Positions 7,780 to 18,093 of a DNA stretch of 64,000 nt are shown here, in pieces. Under the pieces are notes generated by a model, which ran no database searches, was not told the DNA's origin, and saw nothing but the letters and a program-made list of their open reading frames with translations. The DNA is from Diadophis punctatus similis (lineage: Eukaryota; Chordata; Lepidosauria; Squamata; Dipsadidae), in the NCBI GenBank assembly GCA_023053685.1, contig JALIGW010000040.1:717501-781500 (forward strand), written 5' to 3'. Positions within the stretch are counted from its first letter, which is position 1. Each line of letters begins with the position of its first letter. The translations under genes were made by a program, and so were the position numbers.

Positions 7780-10704
7780 GTAAGAGGATCCTTGGAGAAG
7801 ATGACTGGAGGAATAGCCAGCCTGGCACCAATCAAGGTTGAAGCATGAAAACTGCCCTTCCACTTTACTTCCATTCTATTCTACTTCTACTCTACTGAAT
7901 TTCTGCCTACCAAACACTGAAGTCTTGTCCCAGGGGACCCCAAAATGTGCGCCTGGACTTTGAAAGAGAGGGCTCATGAACTGGGCTCTTGTAGATTCCT
8001 CTCCAAAGAACTGGGAATGATGTTCTCCCGTTCTGCTACCCTCCTACCACTGAAAGCCCACCTTCTCTGTATGTTTGCAGGCCTCCTTCTCCTCTGCAGC
8101 CTTTCCTACTTTGGCACCCGAGGTCCTTATGCAGAAGCAGGTGAGGTGGCTGGCTGTGAGGACCAAAGAAAAGGGCCAGGCAGGCCTCAGTGGACAAGGG
8201 GGGGGGGGAGAGGAACCACTAGGCCTCAGTGGATGGGGGGAGGGGAACCACTAGGCCTCTCTACCACTATTTCCCTTGTCTCTCCAAAATACCCAACCTT
8301 GCTCCTGTTCTACCTCACAAGATCCCCATTGGTCCAGCTGCTTATCTCTCTTTCTCTCACTTTTTCCAGAGCCAGATACGATCTCTGGAGCAGCCATTTT
8401 CTCCAATCATTCCCTGAACGGGACAGGTGTGATACCTGTAAGGAAACTGGGCTACTGAGCAGAAGGGGGGAGCCTTTTTTCCTTAGCCTGACAGAGAAAT
8501 CGGGGCCCTTTGAGGAAGGGGGAGGTTGGGCTGGGTGGAGTCAGCAGGGAAGAGCCGTGGGGAGGCTTGTGGGATGCCACAGAGGCATAGCTGGCTCCCA
8601 GAGTGTTGGCACAAGAAGGGCGTTGGCCTGGTCGTTGTGTACCTCCACCTCCCTCTCTTTTCTGGCAGCTCACTTGCCAGAGTTTCCAGTGTTCGGGAGA
8701 GAGGTGCTACCAGGAGGATGCCCATGGCAATAATTCCCAGCTCTGCCACAATGCTTCACACTGCGAGGTAAGGGTTCCGGGGATGCCTAATTGGGGGGGG
8801 GGGATGACAAGAGGTGCTCCTTCTTGAGCCCTAGCAGGGATTCCTGAAATGCCAGCCCTGCTCATGCTCTGTGGCTCTCGCAGCTCTATCGTCTCAACAG
8901 CACCAGCTACACAGCCCGATGCAGTAGTGATTGTAGAAGTGCCAATGCCACGGAGATGTGCCTCCACAGCGGAGGGCTGGGCCTGGAGCTCTGCATTATG
9001 GAATGTTGCAACTCACCCAACTGCCTGCAGCTCAATGCCACGGCATATGGTAAGCTCCTCTTCAGGTGGCTTTGCTCAGTGATGGGACAGCTCACCAGGG
9101 GCTTTCTGCCACTGCCAGTGGTCTGGCTTGATAGAACTGTCGGCAAGAGGCATTCTTGGTATGGCTTTCCCTGGCTCTTTTCCCTGGCTCTCTCTCTCAC
9201 CTCCTTGGGACAGGAGCTGCCTGCCCAGTAGTTTCAGTCAGGGGTGAAATTCAAAATCTTTCCCTTCTTTGATGGGCGTGGCAGGGGAAGGATACTGCAA
9301 AATCCCCATTCCCTCCCCACTCCTGGGAGAAGGATATTGCAAAATCTCCATTCCATTCCCACCCCACTCTGGGGCCAGCCAGAGGGGGTATTTGCCAGTT
9401 GTCTGAACTACTCAAAATTTCTGCTACCGGTTCTCCAGAACCTGTCAGAACCTGATGAATTTCACCCCTGGTTTCAGTGCTTGTGTTGAGGGCCACTCTG
9501 GAGAGCTTCCTGGGGGGACCAAGGAGTCAAAGTTTTCTTCTCTCTTCCAGGTGACAGGGTACCCACCACCACCCCGGTTCCTACCACCACTACCACCACC
9601 GCTGCACCACCCCGCAATGTAAGTGTTCTGTGGGATGTCCTCTTTGCAAACTCATTAGAGTTGGATCGGCTGTCATGTGGGAATCTCTTCTGGACCCTCA
9701 AATGTTTGCAGTTCTAGTGGAAGACACCCCCCTTGCTGCATGGCTGAGCTTAGCTTTTCTTCCTGCCTTTCTAGGGAAAGGTTTGCTCCAGCTTCACCTG
9801 CCATGGAGAAGGCTGCTTCAAAGGTCAGAAGTCCTCAACCAGCTGCATTGTGGGCCACGACTTCTGCGAGGTATGATGTCTGCCAGGACCTTTGAAAGAC
9901 AAAGCTTTGCTCCGTCTGTTGCAACTTTCTAAGGATAGATGCCAGCACAGTGAAGGTCACCTTCTCTTACAACCCCCCACCCCTGCCAAAAAGTTGATGG
10001 CAGAACGATGTCTCTGGTTGATACCCTCCAAAGGTGCTGCTCCTCCTTAGATATACTAGGTAGTGGGCTTTTTGTTGACTATAAAAAGTTACTGTTGTCT
10101 TGGAATTTCCTGGTTAATTAACTTCTAACCACCACAGTATTTCAGCATTTGATTTAATTGTTAAATTAGCTGATTTCTTACTCAGCAGGTGAGGGAGGGT
10201 GCGGCTTCAGACCACTGCATCTTCTGTCAGCTCACCTTCTGGATTCACAAAAGCCGGACTCTCCTTTTCTAAAAGGAAAATCCAGCCCTTGATCCCCCCC
10301 CACAGCATTGCAGCTCTTCTCCCAACTGTCTTTTGAAGGGAACAGGCTCTCCCACCCATTGCCTGGCTTCCTGGAGAGGAAGCATTCCCGGTGGTGTCTG
10401 CCTCACTCACCAACTGTAACTTCTCTCTCTCTCCTTCCAGATGAAAAAAACAGGCTCCCATTTTGTGGCAGGCTGTAGCCAAAGTTGCAAAACCAAGGGC
10501 CACGCGTGCTCCCACAAATCTACTGCTGCGTGCTACCAAGAGTGCTGCCAGGCTATGCCCAAAACCAGCTGCCTGAAGCTGGACGGGAAAGTGCACTTCA
10601 ACAGGGCGAGCGGCCTGGCTTCGGCTTCTCTGTTCCAGCTCCTGGCCTGGGCTGCCCTGCTCAGTCTCAGCTGCTCCATATCCTTCTTGGCTGGGACCAA
10701 CTGA
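7743..10704 (+). CDS. GPI-anchored protein with two Ly6/uPAR (LU) domains, eight exons
   Basis: Exons 7743-7779, 8081-8140, 8370-8437, 8669-8767, 8884-9049, 9551-9618, 9775-9870 and 10441-10704 all have GT-AG borders and join without a frame break to about 285 residues. Order: signal peptide (LLLLCSLS core), short N-glycosylatable linker, LU domain 1 with 12 Cys (starts LTCQSFQCSGERCY, ends MECCNSPNC), Thr/Pro mucin-like linker, LU domain 2 with the same 12-Cys spacing (VCSSFTCHGEGCF to QECCQAMPKTSC), then a hydrophobic C-terminus preceded by NRASG, typical of a GPI signal. Each LU domain is split across two exons at the same place, as in uPAR-family genes. Function unknown; probably an extracellular binding protein on the cell surface. 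The spacing does not match snake gamma-type PLA2 inhibitors or LYPD3 as I recall them. Confidence 0.8.
8081..8140 (+). CDS. LU gene exon 2 (hydrophobic signal core)
   Basis: Acceptor TGTATGTTTGCAG, donor GCAG|GTGAGG. Encodes the Leu-rich core LLLLCSLSYFGTRG and the likely cleavage region PYAEA. Confidence 0.7.
8370..8437 (+). CDS. LU gene exon 3 (N-terminal linker)
   Basis: Acceptor TTTTTCCAG, donor CCT|GTAAGG. Encodes EPDTISGAAIFSNHSLNGT and four more residues, with NHS and NGT glycosylation sites. Confidence 0.65.
8669..8767 (+). CDS. LU gene exon 4 (LU domain 1, first half)
   Basis: Acceptor TCTGGCAG, donor GAG|GTAAGG. Has five Cys in a C-x4-C-x4-C...C-x5-C layout, with NNS and NAS sites. 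Confidence 0.85.
8884..9049 (+). CDS. LU gene exon 5 (LU domain 1, second half)
   Basis: Acceptor CTCTCGCAG, donor ATG|GTAAGC. Contains ARCSSDC, TEMC, ELC and the closing MECCNSPNC that corresponds to the CCxxxxCN end of LU domains. Confidence 0.85.
9239..9470. mobile_element. hAT-type MITE (family A) in LU gene intron 5
   Basis: Terminal inverted repeats CAGGGGTGAAATTC and GAATTTCACCCCTG, with a perfect 8-bp target duplication GTTTCAGT at 9231-9238 and 9471-9478. It is 232 bp with no ORF. The same family is at 13901-14130. Confidence 0.9.
9551..9618 (+). CDS. LU gene exon 6 (Thr-rich linker)
   Basis: Encodes GDRVPTTTPVPTTTTTTAAP and three more residues, a probable O-glycosylated spacer; donor AAT|GTAAGT. 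Confidence 0.8.
9775..9870 (+). CDS. LU gene exon 7 (LU domain 2, first half)
   Basis: Acceptor CTTTCTAG, donor GAG|GTATGA. The Cys pattern copies exon 4 (VCSSFTCHGEGC...TSC...FC), which suggests internal duplication. Confidence 0.85.
10441..10704 (+). CDS. LU gene exon 8 (LU domain 2, second half, and GPI signal)
   Basis: Acceptor CTCCTTCCAG. Contains AGCSQSC, HAC, AAC and QECCQAMPKTSC, then NRASG and a hydrophobic tail (FQLLAWAALLSLSCSI) before TGA. Confidence 0.85.
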   Translation: MKKTGSHFVAGCSQSCKTKGHACSHKSTAACYQECCQAMPKTSCLKLDGKVHFNRASGLASASLFQLLAWAALLSLSCSISFLAGTN

Positions 10705-11389
10705 TCCACTGCTCGGTGCCTTCAGCCCTGAGATCTGCTGGGCAGGAGGGAACTCCCTCCCCATCCTCACCCAAGTTGCTTCACTTCTGTTCTCCTCGGC
10801 TCCTTTTCCCCAGGAAAGCAAGAGGCATTCCGGAAAATGTTTCTCTTCTTTCTCTACTGCTAGTGCTCAGGTTATTCTGTTTTCACCCCAAATATCAGCT
10901 GTGTGTGTACAACCGAGGCGCAGCAGAGTCGTGTAATATTCTTCAGCCAGGCTGTAGGGACTCTGGCATAGGCTGACTCTGAATGGCCCATATTCTTGGA
11001 GCTGGAATGAAGGATTCTCTTGGGTCTGCAGGAAACCCTCTTCCAGGCAAGCTATTGCTGCTACCACTAGGAAGTGTTTTTCCTTGGGATGACTGTGCTG
11101 AGCCCCTCCAGGTTGTCCTTCTGACTCCCTCGATGGGAACACTTAGATTCAGGCCCAACCGCAGAAGGGACACTAAGCCAAGGGAAAGAAAAGGAAATCT
11201 AGCTAACTCTAGTGTACGCCTCTGTCTCTTTCACTCATCCTCTTTCTTCAAAGCTTTGCTTCCAACTGCTTCCTTTGTTCCTGTTAATTCTTTACCACTT
11301 ATTTCCTTGTTCTTTTGCTGGGCACCACCAACCTTTCCCAGCCTTCCCTTCCCTCACAATTCAGCCTTTAGTCATAACGCTTTCCACAC
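10705..11389. other. Presumed LU gene 3' region
   Basis: Presumed 3' UTR after the TGA, without a canonical AATAAA before 11470. The hexamer at about 11474 lies inside a LINE remnant, so the polyadenylation site is not resolved. Confidence 0.3.
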
Positions 11390-12120
11390 GTGACCATTCT
11401 TGCTGCATCCACTCCATATTCTCACAAGACATTCCATAATTCAAGCTTCTCTACTTTATCATATGCCTTCTCTAAATAAAGCAACATACAAATAACTTGC
11501 TTTGTCACTCATACATTTTTCAATGACCTGCTGAACAGCAAAACTGTGATTTGCACACTCCCTGCCTGCTTCTTATGCACTTACAATCTGAATCATGTCA
11601 CATGCTTCCCCAGGTTTGCTTAACAAGCTAATGCCCGTGTAGGTTTTCCATTCCCTCTGGTTATACTCCTCTTTGTATGGGGAAGCCACAATGGCATGCT
11701 GCAGACTGCCAGGCAGAGAAGCAGTCTTCACACACATTACACAATTCCCATAGCTACTTTCCCAGGGATAAAATCTATCAGTTACACCGAATATCCCTGT
11801 AGCTGTGCCATTTGTCAACATTCTCACAGCATGTGTGGCTTGCTTTTTACCACTAACACATTTATCTCAATTCTATATTTTGACATTCAGTATCACTATT
11901 GTTGGACTACTCCTAAGAGCAATTTCCTCACTCCACTTTCATCCCTTCCATATTTAATTCCATTCACTCTGTTGGAGGCTCCTTCTTTGGCTGTCTCATG
12001 TCCCCAATAATGTTTTACTTTCAGCAAAAATTGCACTGCGTTTTCTCTGCCCCTTTTAATCCAAGCAATCCCTTGCTGCCCTCTATTTTTTATGCTTTAT
12101 ATAGCCTTCCCTCCATCTCA
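11390..12120 (-). mobile_element. Degraded non-LTR retrotransposon (RT remnant)
   Basis: Minus-strand translation near 11440-11500 gives LYLEKAYDKVEKLELWNVL, which matches the D-containing palm motif of reverse transcriptases of RTE-like LINEs, followed after a stop by EYGVDAARM. Upstream frames (QAGSVQITVLL) are broken by stops. Clade assignment is tentative. Confidence 0.5.
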
Positions 12121-13092
12121 TTTTCCCGCAACTCTGTTAATTCTGTTATTTGCATTTTTCCTCCTCGGGAGCCAATTTCATTCTGACGTTCCGCCGAGCG
12201 TTCTTTTTGCATTTGCCAGGAGCTGCTGCGACTTTCTGCAAGACTATACTTCGCACTCTTCCCCGCCGAGCCCCTCCCCTTTTCTTAGCTCCCCTTTCCA
12301 GGGGCTCAACGCGTTTCGTAGCGCTTTGGCAGGACGTCTCGCTGATCTTCCTCCTCCCACCGAAGGAAGCGGCGTTTTCCAGGCAGGAGAGCCCCCTCCC
12401 CCTCCCTCCACTGCGCAATACTCCGGCCAGGTTACTCCGCGGCCGCACCGCTAGAGTGGAGTAGCATAAGGGGAACGGGGGGGGGGAGGAGATGCTACCC
12501 CTCCTCCCTGGACAGGCTCTTCCCTTTGCTTGATGTTCAACGTGCGCTGCTTCCTGTATTTCCCTGTGCAAATAAAGTATCCGACACCTTGCAGCGATTC
12601 GGGAGTGTGATTCGCCTGGGAATCGGGGGTGAGGGAGCCTCGTGGGGGCTCCGCTCGCCGACTCCGCAGCAGATACAGGACGGCCGGAGAGGGGCAAGAA
12701 AGGGCGCCTCCCCGGAGAGACTGGCGCACCGGGACCATTGCCCGCAGGGACGCGTCGAGAGGTCCCGAGAGCAAATTGCTTTTGGCCGGAGTACCGCGCC
12801 ATCGGGGCCCGGATGGGAGTGCTCTCCTTCGAGCGAGGAGCCCCGGGCATCCGGGCGCCGCCGAATCATTCCTCCGTCCGGCACGCAGCCCTCGCGGTCC
12901 CCGCCCGCTCTGCTCCCCCAGCCCGGCGCAGGCCCCGCCAGCCCCGCCCCAAGGCTCTCGTCAGCCTCTCCTCCTCCTCCCCAAAGGCCACCGCCCGGCG
13001 CCTCCCTCCGGCCTTCTCTCCTTGGCCGTGTCCGGAGACGCCGCCGCCGCTTGGCCAGAGGCTTCGCGGTCTTGGTGCAGCCGGCGCCCCGC

Positions 13093-13149
13093 ATGGACCA
13101 GTCGGGGGTGGTCCAGGAGGCGCTGCCCGCCGGGCAGACGTGCCTCGCC
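13093..13149 (+). CDS. INPP5B: INPP5B exon 1
   Basis: Encodes MDQSGVVQEALPAGQTCLA. Donor GCC|GTATCC is weak but places the next exon in the register of the human protein (CxxAVQG). Confidence 0.8.
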
Positions 13150-13306
13150 GTATCCTTGGCCGAGAGAGGCGCCGGCGGGCTGGAGCCGATGCTGCGCTGC
13201 CCGGTGGGACCAGGCAGGGCGCGGCGGCTGCAGGCGGAGCCTGCGCAGCTGATGTGGCGGGTGGGCAAGCGGCTCCTCCGAAGTCTCCCTTGACTCTACG
13301 CCGCAG

Positions 13307-13389
13307 GCCGTGCAAGGCACCCTGGTGATGGGGCAGGCGAGCCTGGGGAGCCGGCTGCTGGGCCTGGTGGAGAGCGGCGGGAGATGCCT
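13307..13389 (+). CDS. INPP5B: INPP5B exon 2 (PH domain)
   Basis: Acceptor CGCCGCAG, donor CT|GTGAGT. Encodes AVQGTLVMGQ then SRLLGLVESGG, matching the PH-domain start. Intron 1 is only 157 bp. Confidence 0.8.
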
Positions 13390-13787
13390 GTGAGTGGCTG
13401 CCGCCGGGGAGGCCGAGGGAAGGGAAGCCGAGCCGAGCCGAGCCGAGCCCGGGGTCTTCCCGGCACCAGCCAGCCGGAGACGCTCGGGAGGGGGCGGTGA
13501 ATTGACCGGGGTGTTGCGGCTGTTTAGAAAGGCAGCCCCGGCTCGCCAGAGAAGCCTTGCTCGCTTGCCCAGCCGCCGCTTCGGATCTCCATCAGCTTCG
13601 CGCCCAGCGACGACCCAGCCTTGGAGGGAGGGAAGCGAGTACCGCAAGCTGCTCTTCGGTCATTTGAGCCTTAGCTTGACGGGGCCCTTGACTCTGCTCA
13701 GGAGGCGGCCGCTGCCAGGCTGGAGCCGGGCCTGCCTTGGGGCCGACGGGGCTCACCGGAGAGGGTCTCTCCTTGCTGTGCCCACAG

Positions 13788-13885
13788 GATCTGCCTCTAC
13801 ACCCACCGCCGCATGGCCATTGCCGCCGAGGACCTGTGTCTGGAGCGGGTGCTGCACCTGGAGGAGGGCTTTGCGCTGGAAGAAG
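13788..13885 (+). CDS. INPP5B: INPP5B exon 3 (PH domain)
   Basis: Acceptor GTGCCCACAG, donor AAG|GTAGGA. Encodes ICLYTHRRMAIAAEDL, the best-conserved PH-domain stretch. Confidence 0.9.
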
Positions 13886-13900
13886 GTAGGACACTTGGAT

Positions 13901-14130
13901 CAGGGGTGAAATTCAGCAGGTTCTGACAGGTTCTGACAGGTTCTGGAGAACCGCTAGCGGACATTTTGAGTAGTTCGGAGAACCTGCAAATACCACCTCT
14001 GGCTGGCCCCAGAGTGGGGTGGGAATGGAGATTTTGCAGTATCCTTCCCCCAGGAATGGGGAGGAAATGGGGATTTTGCAGTATCCAGGCCCACAGAATC
14101 GGTAGGGAAATTTTTTGAATTTCACCCCTG
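13901..14130. mobile_element. hAT-type MITE (family A) in INPP5B intron 3
   Basis: CAGGGGTGAAATTC to GAATTTCACCCCTG with 8-bp target duplication ACTTGGAT at 13893-13900 and 14131-14138. It begins only 16 bases after the exon 3 donor. Confidence 0.9.
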
Positions 14131-14577
14131 ACTTGGATGCCTGCTGCTTCCCTCTCTCCTGTATTTTGCCCGTTTGGTCTCCAGGCTGAAGCGGAGACGA
14201 ACATGAATCCATCCTCCCCGGAACTGGGTCCACAGAACAGCCTTAGCCGCTTCCCAAATTAATCCAGATTCTGGGCTTGCAGAATACATTAAACCATAAA
14301 CTAACCAGAGCAGCATGCCAAGCCTGCTAAAACCAAAGCAAAGGTCAAAGAGACCAAGGTTAGCAGATCAGGAAAAAGTTGCTGCTACAGTTTTCACTGG
14401 CTTAGTTAGGCACATCATACATATCCAGATAGCTGGCTCTGCACAGACCAAGGGCAACATCAGCATTTCCACACAGGTGTAACTCCTATTCACCATTGAT
14501 CTGCTGGGAGGGGGTGGTGGCACACTTGTGGCACACATGCAGCCAGTTCAGACAAACTGTTCTCTCTCTTCTGGCAG

Positions 14578-14607
14578 TGGTTATGGAGATGGAGCTGCCC
14601 ACTCTAG
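14578..14607 (+). CDS. INPP5B: INPP5B exon 4 (30-nt microexon)
   Basis: Acceptor TTCTGGCAG, donor TAG|GTAAGC. With flanking bases it encodes VVMEMELPTLG, aligning to VSPDGELYILG of the human protein. Phase 1 at both ends. Confidence 0.7.
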   Translation, partial: WLWRWSCPL

Positions 14608-14782
14608 GTAAGCAGACTGCCTCCTGCTGTAACCTCTGCAAATGAAAACCCTTTCTCTTTTTCTGGAAATCCCTTTGCACCTCCCTCTCTTGCCAAAAGG
14701 GCATTGCTGTGACAGTTGTGCACCAGAATAAAAACCGGCCCCAACATCTAAATTCGGCATCCAGGAAAACCAGCCTCTATAG

Positions 14783-15979
14783 CCGTGATGGCGAACCTAT
14801 GGCACGCGTGCCATAGGTGGCACGCGAGCTGTTGCCCTAGCTCAGCTTCAGCACGCGCGTGCTGGCCACCTGATTTTCAGCTGCCCCCCATGCCCCCCTC
14901 CCTCCCAAGAGTCTCCACGCGGCCCATTTTGGATGCCAGGTAAGTACAGGGCTTGCGCGGAGGCTCTGGGAGGGTATTTTGGGCAGGGGTGGGTTCCACT
15001 TACCTTCTCCTACCGGTGCGCATTGTGATGTGCGTGCGTGCGCGTATCCTCACGCGATTTTGGCTATCTGCGCATGCGCAGAATGACAAATTCAATTCTG
15101 CACATGCACAGAGAGCCAAAAACCGCAAAAAATTGCAAAAAAAGATGGCAGCATGCACGGACTGGCAAAGAAAGCATCGGAGCCGTTGCGCAATCGGCGG
15201 GCCCCTACCGGAATGGCGGAGTGGACTGCACTGGTAGGAACCCACCACTGGTTTTCGGCCTCTGGAGGGCCTCGGGGGCTCCCGTTTTCGCCCTCCCCAG
15301 GCTCCAGTAAAGTCTCGAGCCTAGGGAGGGCGAAAAAATGGGCTGTTTCTGGCCTCCGGAGGCTTCAGGGAGCCTGCTAGGTCCAAAACGGGGTGCAGGG
15401 GGGTCGTGCGTGCATGCACGGGGGAGCGCAAGGGGTTGCGCGTGCATGCGTGGGGCAGAGGGGGTTTGTGCGCAGGGGTTGGGGCATGTGGGGGGCTTCT
15501 CAGACTGCTGAAGGGAGGGGAACTGAGATAGGTCCTGCTGCCCATTCCCCCTCCCCTCAGCAGCTCGAGAAGCCTCAAACGTGCGAAAATGCCTAGGATC
15601 ATCACCGCGCGTTCGTGGCTTCTCGGACTGCTGAAGGGAGGGGAATGGAGATAGCTCCTGCCGCCCGTTCTTTCAGCGTCTCACATGCTCCCTCAGCCAT
15701 CCTCCCCTGCTTGGACTCACTGTGGGGTAGGAAGGCAGCGCATGCGCAGTGCCGGAAGCTTGGCTTCTGGGCATGCGCAAAAGAATTTTTTTAAAAAAAA
15801 AATTTAAAACTTTTTTTAAAAATGGTGGCGCCTAGGCACCGGCAACCGACTGCACCAGTACTGTGACGTCACGAGCGGGCCGCTACCGGTGCTATAGAGT
15901 GGACCGCACCAGTAGAAACCCACCACTGGCATGCGTGCATGCTTTCAGCACCCAAGGAAAAAAAGGTTTGCCATCACTG
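14783..15979. mobile_element. hAT-type element (family B) with nested hAT-like units, in INPP5B intron 4
   Basis: Termini CCGTGATGGCGAACC and GGTTTGCCATCACTG with 8-bp target duplication CTCTATAG at 14775-14782 and 15980-15987. Inside are CAGGGGTGGGTTCC near 14985 and GGAACCCACCACTG near 15237 and 15915, marking one or more nested units. 15490-15928 is shared with 21300-21805. The family B termini recur at 56179-56581. Confidence 0.85.
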
Positions 15980-16096
15980 CTCTATAGCCTGTCATGCAAT
16001 CAATGTGCAAGAAGACTATTCCCAAGCGGAAAAATCCGGTTCCACGAATCAGGTTAAGTGAATTTTGCCTCACTGCAGTTGTTATGTTAGTAACAT

Positions 16097-16270
16097 GATT
16101 GTCCCAAAGGTGCTTTCTCAAGAGGCAACTGGACTTTCTTGTTTTTCTTTGAAGATGTTGAATGAGAAGCGAAATGTCTTCAAAGAAAACCAAGAAAGTC
16201 CAAGCTTCATGAAAAAGCACCTTTGGGACAACCATGACCTGGATGACTGAGAATCTCCATAGACATTTAA
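16097..16270. repeat. Fold-back repeat, copy 2
   Basis: Inverted arms GTCCCAAAGGTGCTTT... and ...AAAGCACCTTTGGGAC, with an inner CTTTGAAGATG/TGTCTTCAAAG pair. Same repeat as 61-280. It sits inside a Tigger-like element. Confidence 0.6.
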
Positions 16271-16304
16271 TAACATGATTGTTAAGTGAATCTGGCTTCC
16301 CCGT

Positions 16305-16535
16305 TGACTTTAGCAATAGCACTTTACTTATATACCGCTTCATAGTGCCTTACAGCCCTCTCTAAGCTGTTTACAGAGTTCAGCATATTGCCCCCAACAA
16401 TCTGAATCCTCATTTTACCGACCTCGGAAGGATGGAAGGCTGAGTCAACCTTGAGCCTAGTGGGATTTGAACAGCTGAACTGAACTAGCAGTCAGCCTGC
16501 AGTCACAGCATTTAACTACTGCACCACTTCAGCTC
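16305..16535 (-). mobile_element. Sauria-type tRNA SINE, antisense
   Basis: Shares TTTATATACCGCTTCATAGTG, CCCCCAACAATCTGAATCC and GGATGGAAGGCTGAGTCAAC with the SINE at 7024-7272. The tRNA-like head is at the right. Confidence 0.8.
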
Positions 16536-16744
16536 TTTACTTGTCAGAAGGTTGCAAAACCCTGGAACACTGCAACTGTCAAAAATACATGCCAGTTTCC
16601 AAGCATCTGAATTTTGATCACATGCCCACAAAGACGCTGCAACGGTCATAAATGTGAAAAATGGTCATAAGTCACTTTTTTCAGCGGTGTTGTAACTTCA
16701 AACAGTCCCCAAATGAACAGTTGTATGTTGAGGATTACCTGTAT

Positions 16745-17324
16745 TTCCTTGAAATCTTCGACAGAGTCAAAGAATGTCATTTTTTATTCACAGCACACAA
16801 AGGCTGATAATGATTTTCTGTTGCGAGCTTTAGTTCTGTAGATCATAAAATCTCAGAATTTGGAGGCATCATTTAATCATGAAGCCGAATCCTTTGTTTC
16901 ACAAATGATGGTTGTCTGGCCTGAACACGAACACTGGGGAATAAGAAAGCGCACCATTTCGTTGGGTGGTTGGTTTCCTGCCAGATTTCTTCTTTCTATC
17001 AATTACACTTTTTCTAATGTTCCATTGAAAAGAGCCTTCTGCAACTTAAACTGTTCCAACGTGGAATAGAATAAAAATCATGACCTGTAGGATTTCCTTT
17101 CAGATAATTGAAGAGTGGTCATCATTTTACTCCCAAATCTTGTCTCTGAAGGCAAAACATTTCCAGTTTCTTCAATATATCTTCAGATAACTTAATTTCT
17201 GCTTTTCTGACCATCTTTATAGTTTCTCTGTGGACTGTTTCCAGTTTGTCCAAAATCTTCTTAAATACGGTGCTCAGACTTGGGTATCATTTCTAGGTTG
17301 GGGTCTAAACAAGTAGAATAAAAA
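16745..17324. other. INPP5B intron 4, unassigned
   Basis: AT-rich sequence; the right part (about 17100-17320) resembles CR1 upstream sequence read antisense. No exon seen. Confidence 0.3.
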
Positions 17325-17665
17325 AGAACCATTGTATCATAACATAGCAGTGTTCCAATATCTCAGGGGTTGCCACAAAGAAGAGGGAGTCAAACTATTC
17401 TCCAAAGCACCTGAGGGTAGAACAAGAAGCATTGGGTGGAAACTAAACAAGGAGAGAAGCAACGTAGAACTAAGGAGAAATTTCCTGACAGTTAGAACAA
17501 TTAATCTGTGGAACAGCTTGCCTCCAGAAGTTGTGAATGCTCCAACACTGGACGTTTTTAAGAAGATGTTGGACAACCATTTGTCTGAAGTAGTGTAGGG
17601 TTTCCTGCCTAAACGGGGTTGGACTAGAAGACCTCCAAGGTCCCTTCCAACTCTGTTATTATTAT
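17325..17665 (+). mobile_element. CR1 LINE 3' fragment
   Basis: Encodes LRRNFLTVRTINLWNSLPPE and ends in GGTTGGACTAGAAGACCTCC, AAGGTCCCTTCCAACTCTG, then (TTA)n: the CR1 3' end. Confidence 0.9.
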
Positions 17666-17962
17666 TATCCCGTGCTTCTATCCTCTTGTGCAACCTCTTG
17701 TTAGTGTGGGATCTGCAGCATGCCTTGGGGCAGAGGGGCACCAGTGTCTGCTCCAACATCTCCAGCAAAAGAAAGTCTATGGCCTCCTGAGGCAATCAGT
17801 CCCCTACTATTACAAAATTGTTTCTGATATCCAACCGAAATCTACTTATTGTAATTAAAATCTTTGTCCCTTGTCCTGTCTGTTGGAGCACCTTTGAACA
17901 GTTCTGCTGCATCTTTTTAGCCCTTCAGATGCTTTAAGACCATGATCATGTCTCCTGTAGTT

Positions 17963-18093
17963 TCCTCCTCCTCCTCCTCCTCCTCCTCCTCCTCCTCCTC
18001 CTCCTCCTCCTCCTCCTCCTCCTCCTCCTCCTCCTCCTCCTCCTCCTCCTCCTCCTCCTCCTCCTCCTCCTCCTCCTCCTCCTCCTCCTCCTC
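17963..18093 (+). repeat. (TCC)n microsatellite, about 44 units
   Basis: An uninterrupted TCC run of about 131 bp in INPP5B intron 4. It follows a CR1-like segment (GACCATGATCATGTCTCCTGTAG) and reads as poly-Glu on the minus strand. Confidence 0.95.

Larger units (their letters stand above)
12440..13400 (+). promoter_or_regulatory. INPP5B CpG-island promoter and 5' region
   Basis: A sharp rise in GC and CpG density with GGGGCGGGG/CCCCGCCC-type boxes and no TATA box, ending at the INPP5B ATG at 13093 and covering exons 1-2. Typical of a housekeeping promoter. The start site is not determinable by eye. Confidence 0.65.
16040..16742. mobile_element. Tigger-like MITE copy interrupted by the SINE and fold-back repeat
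   Basis: Fragments GGTTAAGTGAATTTTGCCTCAC, TGTTAAGTGAATCTGGC and AACAGTTGTATGTTGAGGATTACCTG resemble the element at 534-902 read in the opposite direction. Borders are approximate. Confidence 0.5.

Noticed and set aside
7945..8733. 262-residue open frame through the 5' part of the LU gene
   Set aside because: It runs through introns with GT-AG borders; the spliced reading with conserved Cys spacing explains the sequence better.
7743..10704. Snake three-finger toxin or gamma-type PLA2 inhibitor identity
   Set aside because: The protein has a GPI signal, a Thr-rich linker and two 12-Cys LU domains; cysteine spacing and length do not fit secreted toxins or the inhibitors.
10207..10821. 204-residue minus-strand open frame over the last LU exon
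   Set aside because: Shadow of the GC-rich coding exon; no recognisable domain.
12526..13909. Several long open frames on both strands near the INPP5B promoter
   Set aside because: CpG-island composition keeps frames open; only the spliced INPP5B exons have homology and splice support.
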